Part shown: positions 12,594 through 24,491 of the stretch, piece by piece
How the letters are laid out: the number at the start of each line of letters is the position of its first letter
Numbering within the stretch: the stretch's first letter is position 1
NCBI RefSeq assembly: GCF_050003625.1
Contig: NC_134398.1
Location: 106,610,026-106,674,025 of the forward strand
Origin: Haematobia irritans
Lineage: Eukaryota > Arthropoda > Insecta > Diptera > Muscidae
Length of the DNA: 64,000 nt
Reading direction: 5' to 3'
Notes under the pieces: model-generated
Told to the model about the DNA's origin: nothing
Databases searched by the model: none
What the model saw: only the letters and a program-made list of their open reading frames with translations
Made by a program: the position numbers and the translations under genes

Positions 12594-12880
12594 CTTCGAC
12601 CGAACACCAAAAAGTTTTTCAGCGGTGGATTATCCCACCTCAGTAATGCTGGTGACATTTCTGAGGGTTTCAAAGCTTCTCTAAGTGGTTTCCTGCAATG
12701 TCGAAAGCCGTTCGGACTCGGCTATAAAAAGGAGGTTCCTTGTCATTGAGCTTAACATGGAATCGGGCAGCACTCAGTGATAAGAGAGAAGTTCACCAAT
12801 GTGGTATCACAATGGACTGAATAGTCTAAGTGAGCCTGATACATCAGACTGCCACCTAACCTAACCTAACCTAACCTAGG
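12594..12880 (+). mobile_element. SINE, 5'-truncated copy
   Basis: Matches the 40466-40802 SINE from the CTTCGACCGAACACC region onward, including the body, the LINE-like 3' end and a tail of about five CCTAA units. The tRNA-like head is missing. It ends about 107 bp upstream of the exon at 12987. Confidence 0.9.
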
Positions 12881-12986
12881 ATGAATTTTTCAAATCTGTT
12901 AAATTCTATTTTTATAGCCGCCCTTGAAAAAAACAAAAATACTCACAATATTTTATGTCTCTTAATTTTCTTCATACGTTTTTTAG

Positions 12987-13634
12987 GCCCGAGCAGTAAA
13001 AGAAACAGAAATGCAAAACATTCTACATATGAATCACAATACAAAACGGAGTGCAGCCAATGCATCGCCTTCACCCAGTCCCAGCTTGAATATGGCCTTA
13101 CAACAAGCTGCTCAATTCATTTCCCCTTCATTAATGTACTCTGCCCAAGTACAGAAGCAGCAACAACTCTCCATGCAATCTAGTCAACGTACAACAAATA
13201 CAACTAACTCATCATCTAATTCGGCCAGTGCTAAGACTACCGGTGATAAAAGGAATGCTTCCCCGTTAGACCTCAGCTCTCAGACACCAACTTCAAAACG
13301 TGTCAAAGCCGAGTCCACATCAAGCCAAAGTAGTGGTGATGGTCTTTTGGATGTGACCACTAAAAGACGAACCTCAGCATCGAGTGCAACAACATCGCCA
13401 TCTCCCCCGCCCCTCAATGAAAACTCATTATCCAGTCCCGCAGCAACGACGGCACCAGACGACCCAGTTCCAAACTCATTTAAACCAATCGCCATCGGAA
13501 ACTCTACATCAGCCGCTTCTGGTGGCGTAAGTTCACGACAGTGTCAGGCACACAGCGAAGAGGTCAACTCCTGGACAGTGGACGATGTTTGCGAGTTCGT
13601 TGGAACTATAGATATTTGTGCGGAATATGTTAAA
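12987..13634 (+). CDS. Internal exon of a SAM-domain nuclear protein with a CtBP-type PLDLS motif
   Basis: A 216-codon exon, phase 0 at both ends. A pyrimidine tract and TTTTTTAG precede 12987, and GTGAGT follows 13634. The sequence stays open from the acceptor. Most of it is low-complexity Ser/Thr/Pro/Gln typical of nuclear regulators. PLDLSS (exon residues 93-98) fits the PxDLS consensus bound by the corepressor CtBP. Basic stretches SKRVKAE and TKRRTS may be nuclear-localisation signals. Residues 196-216 (SWTVDDVCEFVGTIDICAEY) start a SAM domain of the Polyhomeotic/SAMD7/SAMD11 type, and the exon boundary cuts it, so the rest lies in a downstream exon. I found no other exon in the window. 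The orthologue is unnamed; a role in transcriptional repression is inferred from SAM plus PLDLS. Confidence 0.82.
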
Positions 13635-14720
13635 GTGAGTACTGAAACCAATTCTGAATATACACATCTACAAAAACTAGCGAAAGTGATTCCTTTTATG
13701 AATATCAGTAATAACCAACGTTTTAAAAATAATGGGTTACCATTCACATTAAATATCGGTTACCAGTCGCCGGCTACAAACCGCATCATATCTTGAGGTC
13801 CAGGTTCGAATCCTGCCGAGGCCCCCCATTTTTAAAATTATTTTATTTTTCTTATTAAATATCTTGGAATCATGATTTCTAAATCGATGTTTTAAGTTTT
13901 GAGTAGAATAACTCCTACAGCGGCTGCGGACATCGTTAATGGTAGCGAAAAGAAATGCCGAATCGCATTTCGGAAAAAATACAGCATATTAACTGACATG
14001 ATGCCGAAAAAAACATACCCTTGTCAAATCAAATTTTTAAATTGTACCAACGAGAATAAAAAAAGTGCATTTTGGGTTCAAATTGTACCAAGTTTCAAAA
14101 ATAATGGATTGGAATTAGAATAAAAAATAAAAATTATTTATGAACTTGTAAACTAACGAAGGTGCCACTTGCCAAATAAAATTGGCAAAATCCAAAAACC
14201 AGTCGTAGAATTAACCACGTTGGAGAACTACACAGGTTTGGCTATAACATGATTTGACATGAGAGAAGTTCCCAATGTCCCTTGATATTCGTGGAAATTC
14301 ATTATTTGATCATAAGGTGCCAAGTCTAAACCTGTTTCTCTCCTCCAAGATATAGAAAAATAGTCTAAGCGGAGTTTATATTTGATGATGCATTTTGTAT
14401 TTAATCTTCCGAAATAGATGTTGGATATCAGACAATTTTTTCGATGGATGCCCTACACACCGAACTCTAGATTTTAAATTAACAATACACATATAAATTT
14501 GACTGTAATTTAGTCGGTACTTAAAGATGCGAACAAGATAATTTATATTTGATAAAAATTATTATTATTATTATTGTAAATTGCCGCTGAGCTTTCTAGA
14601 GCATTTTGAAGACGAACTGAATATATCAAATGCGAAACTGCTTGAACGTTGATTCGGAAAACTGTTGTATGAGTTCATTTGTATACGCTATATGCTTGGA
14701 ATGTTAATGAGGCTTCGAAA
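13635..14720. other. Probable intron downstream of the SAM exon
   Basis: No continuing SAM-domain exon was found. A B-box-like GGTTCGAATCC near 13803-13813 sits in a degenerate tRNA-like context without a matching 5' half. A short ATT microsatellite lies near 14558-14575. Confidence 0.5.
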
Positions 14721-15519
14721 AAAAATTTGATATGCTTAAGTCTAAATATTATTTAATTTGAATATTAAAATGAGTATTCGGAATATAAAGAATAGACATT
14801 CGGAACAAAGAGATTAGACATTTGAAGAAAAAGCATGTGATTTTGGCAGCATTGTATGTTATATATGTGTGGGCATGTGTTTTGTTTATCGAAACGAAAG
14901 AGCATTCTGCTCTTATTGGAGGGTACAGCAGTAGTGAATAGTAATGCATTTTATCTTTCATTATCATTTTATGTGCACCCTCAAAAAAAATCGCTTCTCT
15001 AACATATGTGCCAAACATATTTTGCAGGAAACACATATATTATTGGATACTGCCGAAACATTAATATGTTTTTTTTTTATGTGAACATATTTTGAGCCCA
15101 AAAATATTATATGCTTGGAAGAATTTTCCCCAAAGAAGAATGTGCTCATTCCCTCACATAATTTTCACTTCCTCGAAATTTTTTAGTTCTTGGCTCCTTT
15201 TTCTGTAATAAAAATAATGTTGAAGAAATTATTCAATTTTATAATTTTTTTAAATTTTACCTTTCGCCTGGACGGAGAATCGCAAAGATTATTGATTTGA
15301 GGAAGATAGGAAATTGGCTTGCGTCATACCAAATGTTTCATTTACCAGATTAGTTTAATACATGTTTGTAATCTTTTAGTTGTTTTTCGTTTTTATTTTT
15401 TAAATGAAAAATTTAATTTTCTTAATGAAACAATGTTAAATTTTAAGCAACAACAAAAAAAAAAATTACATTTTCCCCTATATGGGAATTTATTTCGTGC
15501 ACTTAATTTCTTTTCTATT
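14720..15519 (+). repeat. Family X fragments flanking LINE copy 2
   Basis: 14975-15265 matches the 5' part of the 46037 element (CACCCTCAAAAAAAATCGCT). 14720-14820 is the reverse complement of about 47140-47220. 15340-15510 is the reverse complement of about 23220-23410. The tandem LINE pair inserted into this sequence. Confidence 0.65.
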
Positions 15520-15546
15520 CAACCGTCGAACGGAACGGACGGGTCG

Positions 15547-16640
15547 ACAGGTGGTGACACTTTGACAAGTCGAACTTTTTCTAAGGTAACGACATCAAAA
15601 GGAGGTAATCCCTCACGAAAGAGATTCAAGGAACGCAGAAATGCTTTGTTTATCCTAAAGAAGTTAGGATCAGTCGACCCAAGCACGCTGTCGGCTAAAC
15701 AAAGCGATTCCTTAAAATGGGCTCAAGGAATTCTTGAGACTGGAAAAAGGGAACGATCGCCGGATGAGCTGCCATCCTCCAAAAGGGATCAAAGATCGTT
15801 TGCCTCAGTTGCTAAAGACAGCCTTGTGATGGCTATCATTAATAAAGGAGCATTGGACGGTATGGTTCCAAAGCAAAAATGGGGGGAAATTGAGAATGCT
15901 CTGTCTGTCGTCTACTCACAAGTGCTGGAAAAGTTTCCCGGCCCAGATCCTCGACACCAAGAGGCTGGTTGATATCAAGGACGATTTAAGCTAGTCGCAT
16001 TTGAGGACCAGAGGTCTATAGAATGTTTTAAAGCTGCTCTGATACTAATTGGTGAAGTTTGGGAAGTAGCTGCTCTAGAGTTAGTCGAGAAGAAAGACAT
16101 ACCGGCTAGACCTAGAGCACATGCGTGGATACCTGCAAACCCTTCTGACCCTGAATCTATTTTAAATAGACTGAAACGATGCAATCCAGATCTTCCAACA
16201 GCTGATTGGAAGGTTGGCCGTTTGGATGAAGTGGATGGACCAAGACGGCATGCAGTGTTTATATTGAACACTCAGTCTTTGCCACATCTAGCAAAGTCCC
16301 AGGGCCGTGTATGTTATGGCTTTCATTATATCCAAATGAAGGTATATAAAAACGATCAGCTAAAGGATTCAGAAATGGACAAGCCTCTGTCTGAATCAGA
16401 AGTAAGCGGATCCTCTTGCGAAGTCGAGGGAGATAACAAAGTTGAAGACATGGATAGACACCGTATGCGAGAGGAGGTTTCTATTGCCTCGGAACTCACC
16501 AAAGTTGAACCTATGGTTATTGCGAGAGTCACCGAGATCTCTGAAGAGAACATTCTTGATGACTCGATTGAAGCGGCTGATGTGACGGTTGTTGAAAATC
16601 TCGATGGTCCTACGGATCCTCCAGATAAATCTTCAAAACG
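15547..16640 (+). pseudogene. LINE copy 2 ORF1, broken
   Basis: DUF4780-like ORF1 without its first ~45 residues. A TGG-to-TGA change at about 15970 stops it (WYQGRYKL reads GAGGCTGG then a stop). The frame then continues to the DSIEAADVTVVENLDG end. The open frame running in from 15319 is a chance fusion with flanking DNA. Confidence 0.85.
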
Positions 16641-19533
16641 AGCTCAACTTGTTTCTGCTTCCTTCAATGTGCAATACAGACACTGTCGTTGCCAGTTTAG
16701 AAATAGCCAAATGCAAATATTGGGTATCTTCGGTCTACATGGGACATGACAGGGAGATGCCTCCATATGCCGTTAAGACTTTAGTGGAGGAGTCACTGAA
16801 AACAAAGACGAAACTCATTATGGGATGCGAATGCACATCATAGTATATGGGGAAGTAGTGATACTAATGCAAGGGGAGAGTCGCTAATAGAGTTTATTTT
16901 GCGTACTAATCTGGTAGTTTGCAACAAGGGAGATGCCCCAACCTTTGTCACTAAAAACAGGCAAGAGGTTTTGGACATCACCTTGGCCTCGCAAGAACTG
17001 AATGAAATGATATCTGAGTGGCAGGTTTTAAGTGAACACAGCTTCTCAGATCATCGCTACTGCAGCAGCATTGAGAATACGTCCGAGGCTTCCAGACTAC
17101 GGAAGGTGCTAGCATCCACGAGCTCCGCTCCAGGTTTCATTAAAACATCGGAGGGCAATTGGACAACCTCCAGTGAGGAGACGCTGGAGGTACTATTGGA
17201 CACACATTTTCCCGGAAATCAGACGGTTGAACCATGCACTGGCGGTTCCACAGTGGCTCAGCGGTCGTTTCCTATCGAGGAAATTGTATCAGAATCCAGA
17301 ATAAAATGGGCGTTAAATAGCTTTGGATCATTCAAATCCCCCGGACCTGATGGAATTACTCCGGTGGAGTTAAAAGCGGTGGCTGACAGAATTATCCCCT
17401 GGTTGTCGGCGATATATAGGATGTATCAACTTAGCATATATTCCACGAAAGTGGAGAGAATCAAAAGTCGTTTTCATACCTAAAGCGGGAAAAGCCTCTG
17501 ACTCGAATGCGAAGGATTTCCGACCAATCAGCTTATCATCATTCCTACTTAAGACTCTGGAGAGGATGATAGATATTTATCTTAGAACTAGCGTCGATTC
17601 AAGTTTGCTCTCGAAACGACAACATGCATACTCGAAAGGCAGGTCTACTGAGACCGCATTACATGAACTAGTCAGCTTTATTGAAAGCTCACTATCTGTC
17701 AAAGAATACACAATCGTGGCATTTCTAGACATCGAAGGGGCGTTCAATAACGTCCATCCGAGCTCGATATTAAATGGACTGACAACTCTGAATTTTGATC
17801 CAGGTATACTTAGGCTGTTAGACGAACTTCTAAGGAAGAGACGCATTTCAGCCACACTAGGACAAGCAAACATACAAAGGTATGTGAACAGAGGCACTCC
17901 CCAAGGAGGAGTTCTATCACCTCTTCTTTGGAATGTTGCTATAAACGACCTTCTGGCTTCCCTAGAAAAAGAAAGGATACAAGTGGTGGCATACGCAGAT
18001 GATGTGGCGATAGCAGTCAGGGGAAAATTCCCATCAACAGTTAGAGATATTATACAGAGAGGTCTTGGGGTAAATCCTACAAAGACAGAAATAGTCATGT
18101 ACTGCAAAGATCGCAAAACTCCCACGGTTAGGCCCATTTCCTTAGGGGGTATTGAAATTCCCTTTAGGGAGTGTGCAAAATTAAGCTTAATATTGAAGAA
18201 AGGGCGAGGAAAGCAACGGTAGCTTTATACTCGTGCAAAAAGGCAATAGGGAAAAAGTGGGTACTAAAACCAAAAATTGTACATTGGCTATACACGGCAG
18301 TGGTTATACCTATAATGCTATATGGTGTTGTAGTCTGGTGGCCGGCACTTCACCAGCCGACAAGTTTAGACAAAGTTCAGCGTATGGCGTATCTCAGGTG
18401 CATTCAGCAAGACAGGAACAAACTCCCTTAATGTCATACTGCATCTATTTCCTTTAGACATTTTGGCCAAACAGTCAGCTGCAACAACGGCTGTGCGGTT
18501 GCGCGAGCTATCGCTGTGGTCGGAAAAAAGTTACGGTCACAGTTCTGTCCTCAAAATAATGCCAGATGTGCCTAAAGTAGTGGATTACACTTTGGCGAAT
18601 CCACTTTTCGACAACAAGTTTGAGACTCTAATTCCCAACAGTGAGGCGTGGTGTACACGGACCCCGGGGAATAAAAGATATATAGATTTCTACACTGATG
18701 GCTCCAAATTGGATGGCCAAGTGGGTTTCGGAGTATATTCTAAAGATCTGGAACTTCGAATAGCGAAAAGATTACCTGATCACTGTAGTGCTTTTCAGGC
18801 TGAAATATTAGCAATAAGAGAAGTGGTGAATTGGCTGAGAAGTAATGCTCCAAGCAATATTGACATTAATATATACTCAGACAGTCAACCTGCAATAAAA
18901 TCCTTGGACTCTGTGTTCCTCAACTCGAAAACGGCCATCGACTGCCGCAAATCTCTCAATGAGATGGCTGAGCAGCACAATATTCACCTAATATGGGTGC
19001 CTGGCCACAGGAACATACCGGGGAACTGCGAAGCAGATGAGCTAGCAAGGCTAGGAACTACCTTACATATTCCAGGGGAACTAGAATCTGTTGGTATGCC
19101 TCTGGCTACCTGCAAGCTCTTACTGCGTGAGAAGGCTGTCATGATGGCAAATGTTCGATGGGAGAGTTGTAAGGGTTGTAACGACACCAAGCAAATATGG
19201 CCCCATTTAAACTTAAACCGCACACTAGATATGCTAGTGTTCTCGAGACGCCAGATATCACTCCTGATATCTGCTATAACGGGTCGCTGCCTGATAGGCG
19301 ATTTTGCAAAAACTATTGGTGCGAAGTATAATGACTATTGTATGAGCTGTCATGATGCGGAGGAAAAGGAATCAATAAAACACCTCTTGTGTGAGTGTCC
19401 TGCATTTTGTGTAAGGCGTAAGCAAATTTTAGGGGCATATAGCTTCAGATTACTAGCGGACCTGGAAAACGTTAACTTAAGCAGTCTGCTAATGTTTTTG
19501 GAACAATCTGGTTGGTTCAACAGAAGAAAATAA
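16589..19533 (+). pseudogene. LINE copy 2 ORF2 fragments (EN, RT, RNase H)
   Basis: The endonuclease N-terminus is deleted. The next breaks are a shift around 16838 and a deletion joining SDHRY to CSSIEN at about 17062. There are further shifts near 17420 and 18180. RT motifs survive in 17566-18222 (FLDIEGAF, GTPQGGVLSPLLWN, YADDVAI). The last 356 residues (18463-19533) form an intact RNase H plus C-terminal zinc region with DFYTDGSK, YSDSQPA, VPGHRNIPG and CMSCHDAEEKESIKHLLC. Confidence 0.9.
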
Positions 19534-19674
19534 TCGAGAAGGTTCAACGGTTAAAACTATAAGTGCCCATATGTAATAGGTACTTTTAGTTAATGTGGTA
19601 TCACAATGGACTGAATAGTCTAAGTGAGCCTGAATCTTAATCGGGCTGCCACTTTAACCTAACCTAACCTAACC

Positions 19675-22600
19675 ATCGCTACATCAGTTTCAAATTTGAT
19701 GTTCATATCACCAAGACCATATTTCCGCCAAATGTTAGGAAAGCTGACTGGAATAGGTATAGGGAATCGTTCAATATGATGATACCGGAAATAACAGAGG
19801 CAAATATGAGAAATGTGCAAGATATCGAACACGCAGTGGAGCGGATTACTAAGGCCTTCAACATCTCACTGAAAGCTGCATGCCCTAGAGGAAAGCCAAG
19901 GGGGAAACATCGACCACCATGGTGGTCTACGGAATTAAGTAATATGAGGAAATCCTGCAGGAAGCTCTTTAACAAGGCAAAGTCCACCAGAGCCCCTGAG
20001 GACTGGGACGCTTACAAGAAGAATCTGAGAGGATACAAGCGAAAACTGAGAAAGGCTCAGCACAACTCTTGGAATGATTACTGCAGCAGTATTGAGAACA
20101 CGTCCGAGGCTTCCAGACTACGGAAGGTTCTAGCATCCACCAACTCCGCTCCAGGTTTCATTAAAACATCGGAGGGCAATTGGACAACGTCCAGTGAGGA
20201 GACGCTGGAGGTACTATTGGACACACATTTTCCTGGAAATCAGACGGTTGAACCATGTACTGGCGTTGCCACAGTTGCTCAGCGTTCGTTTCCTGTCGAG
20301 GAAATTGTATCGGAAACTAGAATAAGATGGGCGCTAAATAGCTTTGGACCATTCAAATCCCCCGGACCTGATGGAATTACTCCGGCGGAGTTACAAGCTG
20401 TAACTGACAAAATTATCCCCTGGTTGTCGGTGATATATAAAGGATGTATCAACTTATCATATATCCCAGGAAAGTGGAGGGAAACAAAAGTCGTTTTCAT
20501 ACCTAAAGCGGGAAAAGCCTCTCACTCGAGGGCGAAGGATTTCCGGCCAATCAGCTTATCCTCATTCCTACTTAATACTCTGGAGAGGATGATAGATATT
20601 TATCTTAGAACTAGCATCGATCAAGCATGCATAAACGACAGCATGCATACTCGAAGGGCAGGTCTAATGAGACCGCACTACATGAACTAGTCAGCTTTAT
20701 TGAAAGCTCACTATCTGTCAAAGAATACACAATCGTGGCGTTTCTAGACATCGAAGGGGCATTCAATAATGTCCATCCGAGCTCGATATTAAATGGACTG
20801 ACAACTCTGAATGTTGATCCATGTATACTCAGGCTGTTAGACGAACTGCTAATGAAGAGACGTATTTCAGCCACACTAGGACAAGCAAACATACAAAGGT
20901 ATGTGAACAGAGGCACTCCCCAAGGAGGAGTTCTATCACCTCTTCTTTGGAATGTTTCTATAAATAGCCTTCTGGTTACTCTAGAAAAAGAAAGGATAAA
21001 AGTGGTGGCATACGCAGATGATGTGGCTCTGGCAGTCAGGGGAAAATTCCCATCCACAATCAGAGATATTATTCAGAGGGCCCTCCGGATAACTGAGAAA
21101 TGGGCGAAACACAATGGTCTTGGGGTAAATCCTGCAAAGACAGAATTAGTCATGTACTGCAAAGATCGCAAAACTACCACGGTTAGGCCTATTTCCTAGG
21201 GGTATTGAAATTCCCTTTGGTGATTGTGCAAAATACCTTGGCGTTATTTTGGACAGGAAGCTGAACTTTAAGCTTAATATTGAAGAAGGGGCGAGAAAGG
21301 CAACTGTAGCTTTCTACTCGTGCAAAAAGGCAATAGGAAAAAAGTGGGGACTAAAACCAAAAATTGTGCATTGGCTATACACGGCAGTGGTTAGACCTAT
21401 AATGCTATATGGTGTTGTAGTCTGGTGGCCGGTACTTCAGAAACCGACTTGTTTAGATAAAGTTCAGCGTATGGCGTGTTTGTGTATTTCAGGCGCATTC
21501 AGCAAGACAGGAACAAATTCACTTAATGTCATGCTGCATCTATTGCCTTTAGACATTTTGGCCAAACAGTCAGCTGCAACAACGGCTGTGCGGTTGCGCG
21601 AACTATAGCTGTGGTCGGAAAAAGGTTACGGTCACAGTTCTGTCCTCAAAACAATGCCAGATGTGCCTAACGTTGTGGATTACACTTTGGCGAGTCCACT
21701 TTTCGACAAAAAGTTTGAGACTCTAATCCCCAACAGTGAGGCGTGGTGTACACAGACCCCGGGGAATAAAGAATATATAGATTTCTACACTGATGGCTCC
21801 AAATTGGATGGACAAGTGGGGTTCGGAGTATATTCTAATGATCTGGAACTTCGAATAGCGAAAAGATTACCTAATCACTGTAGTGTTTTTCAGGCTGAAA
21901 TATTAGCAATAAGAGAGGTGGCGAATTGGCTGAGAAGTAATGTTCCAAAAAATGTTGGCATTAATATATACTCAGATAGTCAACCTGCAATAAAATCCTT
22001 GGACTCTGTGTTCCTCAACTCGAAAACGGCCATCGACTGCCGCAAATCTCTCAATGAGATGGCTGAGCAGTACAATATTCACCTAATATGGGTGCCTTGC
22101 CATAGGAACATACCGGGGAACTGCGAAGCGGATGAGTTGGCAAGGCTAGGGACTATCTTACATATTCCAGGGGAACTGGAATTTGTTGGTATGCCCCTAG
22201 CTACCTGCAAGCTCATGCTGCGTGAGGAGGCTGTTATGATGGCAAATGTTCGATGGGAGAATTGCAAGGGTTGTAACGACACCAAGCAAATATGGCCCCA
22301 TTTCAACTTAAACCGCACACTAGATATGCTAATGTTCTCGAGACGTCAGATATCACTCCTGATATCTGCTATAACGGGTCGCTGCCTGATAGGCCATTTT
22401 GCAAAAACTATTGGCGCGAAGTATAATGACTATTGTATGAGCTGTCATGATGCGGAGGAAAAAGAATCAATTAAACACCTCTTGTGTGAGTGTCCTGCAT
22501 TTTGTGTAAAGCGCAAGCAACTTTTAGGAGCATATTCCTTCAGATTACTGGCGGATCTGGAAAACGTTAACTTAAGCAGTCTGCTAATATTTTTGGAACA

Positions 22601-22751
22601 ATCTGGTTGGTTCAACAAAGAAAAATAATCGAGAAGGTTCAGCGTGCCCATATGTAATAGGTACTTTTAGTTAATGTGGTATCACAATGGACTGAATAGT
22701 CTAAGTGAGCCTGAATCTTAATCGGGCTGCCACTTTAACCTAACCTAACCT
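19675..22751 (+). mobile_element. LINE copy 4, 5'-truncated, in tandem behind copy 2
   Basis: Begins in mid-ORF2 at ATCGCTACATCAG (the HRYIS codons), directly after the CCTAA tail of copy 2. It runs to its own 3' UTR and CCTAA tail at about 22751. Its sequence differs from copy 2 at many sites, so it is not a simple recent duplication. Confidence 0.9.
19680..22628 (+). pseudogene. LINE copy 4 ORF2 (partial EN, RT, RNase H), broken
   Basis: Open blocks are 19776-20690, 20627-21199, 21249-21608 and 21654-22628. A frameshift lies near 20620 (RTSIDQACIND), another near 21199 after TVRPIS. A TCG-to-TAG change at 21606-21608 stops RELSLWSEK. RT motifs FLDIEGAF, GTPQGGVLSPLLWN and YADDVAL are present, as is the RNase H block. 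VPGHRN is changed to VPCHRN, as in copy 3, suggesting these two are closer relatives. Confidence 0.9.
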
Positions 22752-22763
22752 AATTTCTTTTTA

Positions 22764-23557
22764 TTTAATGCTATGCCAATAATTGTCGTATACGCGTTTG
22801 GTTCGAGTATTAAACTAATCTGGTAAATAGTAAGTAGACAATATAACATATAGATGAGCCATGGGTTCCGGAGATTAAGAATAAACGTTTAGGATGCAAA
22901 ATTGTGATCAAAACCGCGAAAATACGAAATTTAATTTTGAGCAGCATTGCTCTTTACGAACAACACAAAAGCAAATGCACGAAAACTATTGTTTGGGCTG
23001 ACTCTTTACGAAAAAATCAAAACGAAATGTCAGAAAATAATTTTTGGAGCTGACACATTTTTTTAAAGAGAATAGTGGATAATCTTTGGAAAATCGAACC
23101 GAGGACCATACAGTCAAAGATTATAAATTGTAGGAAGATAGGAAATTAGCTACTGAGGAAATCGAACCATTTACCAGATTAGTTTAATACTGGAACCAAA
23201 CGCGTATACGAGAAGTTTTGACATAGCATTAAAATGCAAATAAAAATAAATTAAGTGCACGAAATAAATTTCCATAAAGGGGAAAATGTATTTTTTTTGT
23301 TGTTCCCTAAAATTTAACATTGTTTCATTAAGAAAATTAAATTTTTCATTTAAAAAATAAAAACGAAAAACAACTAAAAGATTACCAACATGTATTGAAC
23401 TAACATGGTAAATGCAAGCCAATTTCCTATCTTCCTCAAGCCAATTTCCTATCTTCCTCAAGTTTATAATCTTTGCATACAGTTTGTAAGCCAACGCACT
23501 ATCCACTAGGCTACGTAGCTGTTATAGTCACCAGTAGACAATTATCATTATAAGTTA
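22764..23557. repeat. Family X related flank with truncated tRNA-like head
   Basis: 23201-23420 is the reverse complement of 15340-15510. 23465-23525 carries the minus-strand tRNA-like A-box part (CACTATCCACTAGGCTACGT), also seen at 1-40 and 46400-46420. Nothing coding was seen. Confidence 0.6.
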
Positions 23558-23559
23558 TA

Positions 23560-24491
23560 AAGGGTGATTTGTTAAGAGCTTGATAACTTTTTAAAAAAAA
23601 AAACGCATAAAATTTGCAAAATCTCATCGGTTCTTTATTTGAAACGTTAGATTGGTCCATGACATTTACTTTTTGAAGATAATTTCATTTAAATGTTGAC
23701 CGCGGCTGCGTCTTAGGTGGTCCATTCGGAAAGTCCAATTTTGGGCAACTTTTTCGAGCATTTCGGCCGGAATAGCCCGAATTTCTTCGGAAATGTTGTC
23801 TTCCAAAGCTGGAATAGTTGCTGGCTTATTTCTGTAGACTTTAGACTTGACGTAGCCCCACAAAAAATAGTCTAAAGGCGTCAAATCGCATGAACTTGGT
23901 GGCCAACTTACCGGTCCATTTCTTGAGATGAATTGTTCTCCGAAGTTTTCCCTCAAAATGGCCATAGAATCGCGAGCTGTGTGGCATGTAGCGCCATCTT
24001 GTTGAAACCACATGTCAACCAAGTTCAGTTCTTCCATTTTTGGCAACAAAAAGTTTGTTAGCATCGAACGATAGCGATCGCCATTCACCGTAACGTTGCG
24101 TCCAACAGCATCTTTGAAAAAATACGGTCCAATGATTCCACCAGCGTACAAACCACACCAAACAGTGCATTTTTCGGGATGCATGGGCAGTTCTTGAACG
24201 GCTTCTGGTTGCACTTCACTCCAAATGCGGCAATTTTGCTTATTTACGTAGCCATTCAACCAGAAATGAGCCTCATCGCTGAACAAAATTTGTCGATAAA
24301 CACATTTCGAACCGAACACTGATTTTGGTAATAAAATTCAATGATTTGCAAGCGTTGCTCGTTAGTAAGTCTATTCATGATGAAATGTCAAAGCATACTG
24401 AGCATCTTTCTCTTTGACACCATGTCTGAAATCCCACGTGATCTGTCAAATACTAATGCATGAAAATCCTAACCTCAAAAGAATCACCCTT
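23560..24491 (-). mobile_element. Tc1/mariner element (AAGGGTGAT termini), internally deleted, 932 bp
   Basis: The inverted termini start AAGGGTGAT and are flanked by TA at 23558-23559 and 24492-24493. The related locus at 46430-46460 is the empty site. The transposase start MNRLTNEQRLQIIEFYYQNQ is visible at about 24378-24320. It is joined by an internal deletion to the catalytic half. Same family as 48474-49080 and 57802-58733. Confidence 0.92.
23666..24319 (-). pseudogene. Tc1/mariner transposase, catalytic half only
   Basis: The 217-residue open frame carries the three catalytic Asp residues: ILFSDEAHFW, WFQQDGATCHTA and SCDLTPLDYFLWG. The last two are separated by 36 residues by my count. 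The N-terminal DNA-binding domain is largely deleted (about 400 bp) and out of frame. The protein might fold but could not bind its TIRs. The frame ends just inside the terminus (HLNEIIFKK). Confidence 0.88.

Larger units (their letters stand above)
15520..19674 (+). mobile_element. LINE copy 2, same family as copy 1, heavily deleted
   Basis: Starts with the LINE 5' end CAACCGTCGAACGGAACGGA, skips most of the 5' UTR and ORF1 start, and ends with the 3' UTR and a tail of about four CCTAA units. LINE copy 4 begins directly after the tail. The pair is bracketed by a short repeat AATTTCTTTT (15507-15516 and 22752-22761), consistent with one insertion event. Confidence 0.9.

Noticed and set aside
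13790..13826. Possible tRNA 3' half (GGTTCGAATCC)
   Set aside because: No matching 5' half or acceptor stem upstream; at most a degenerate fragment.
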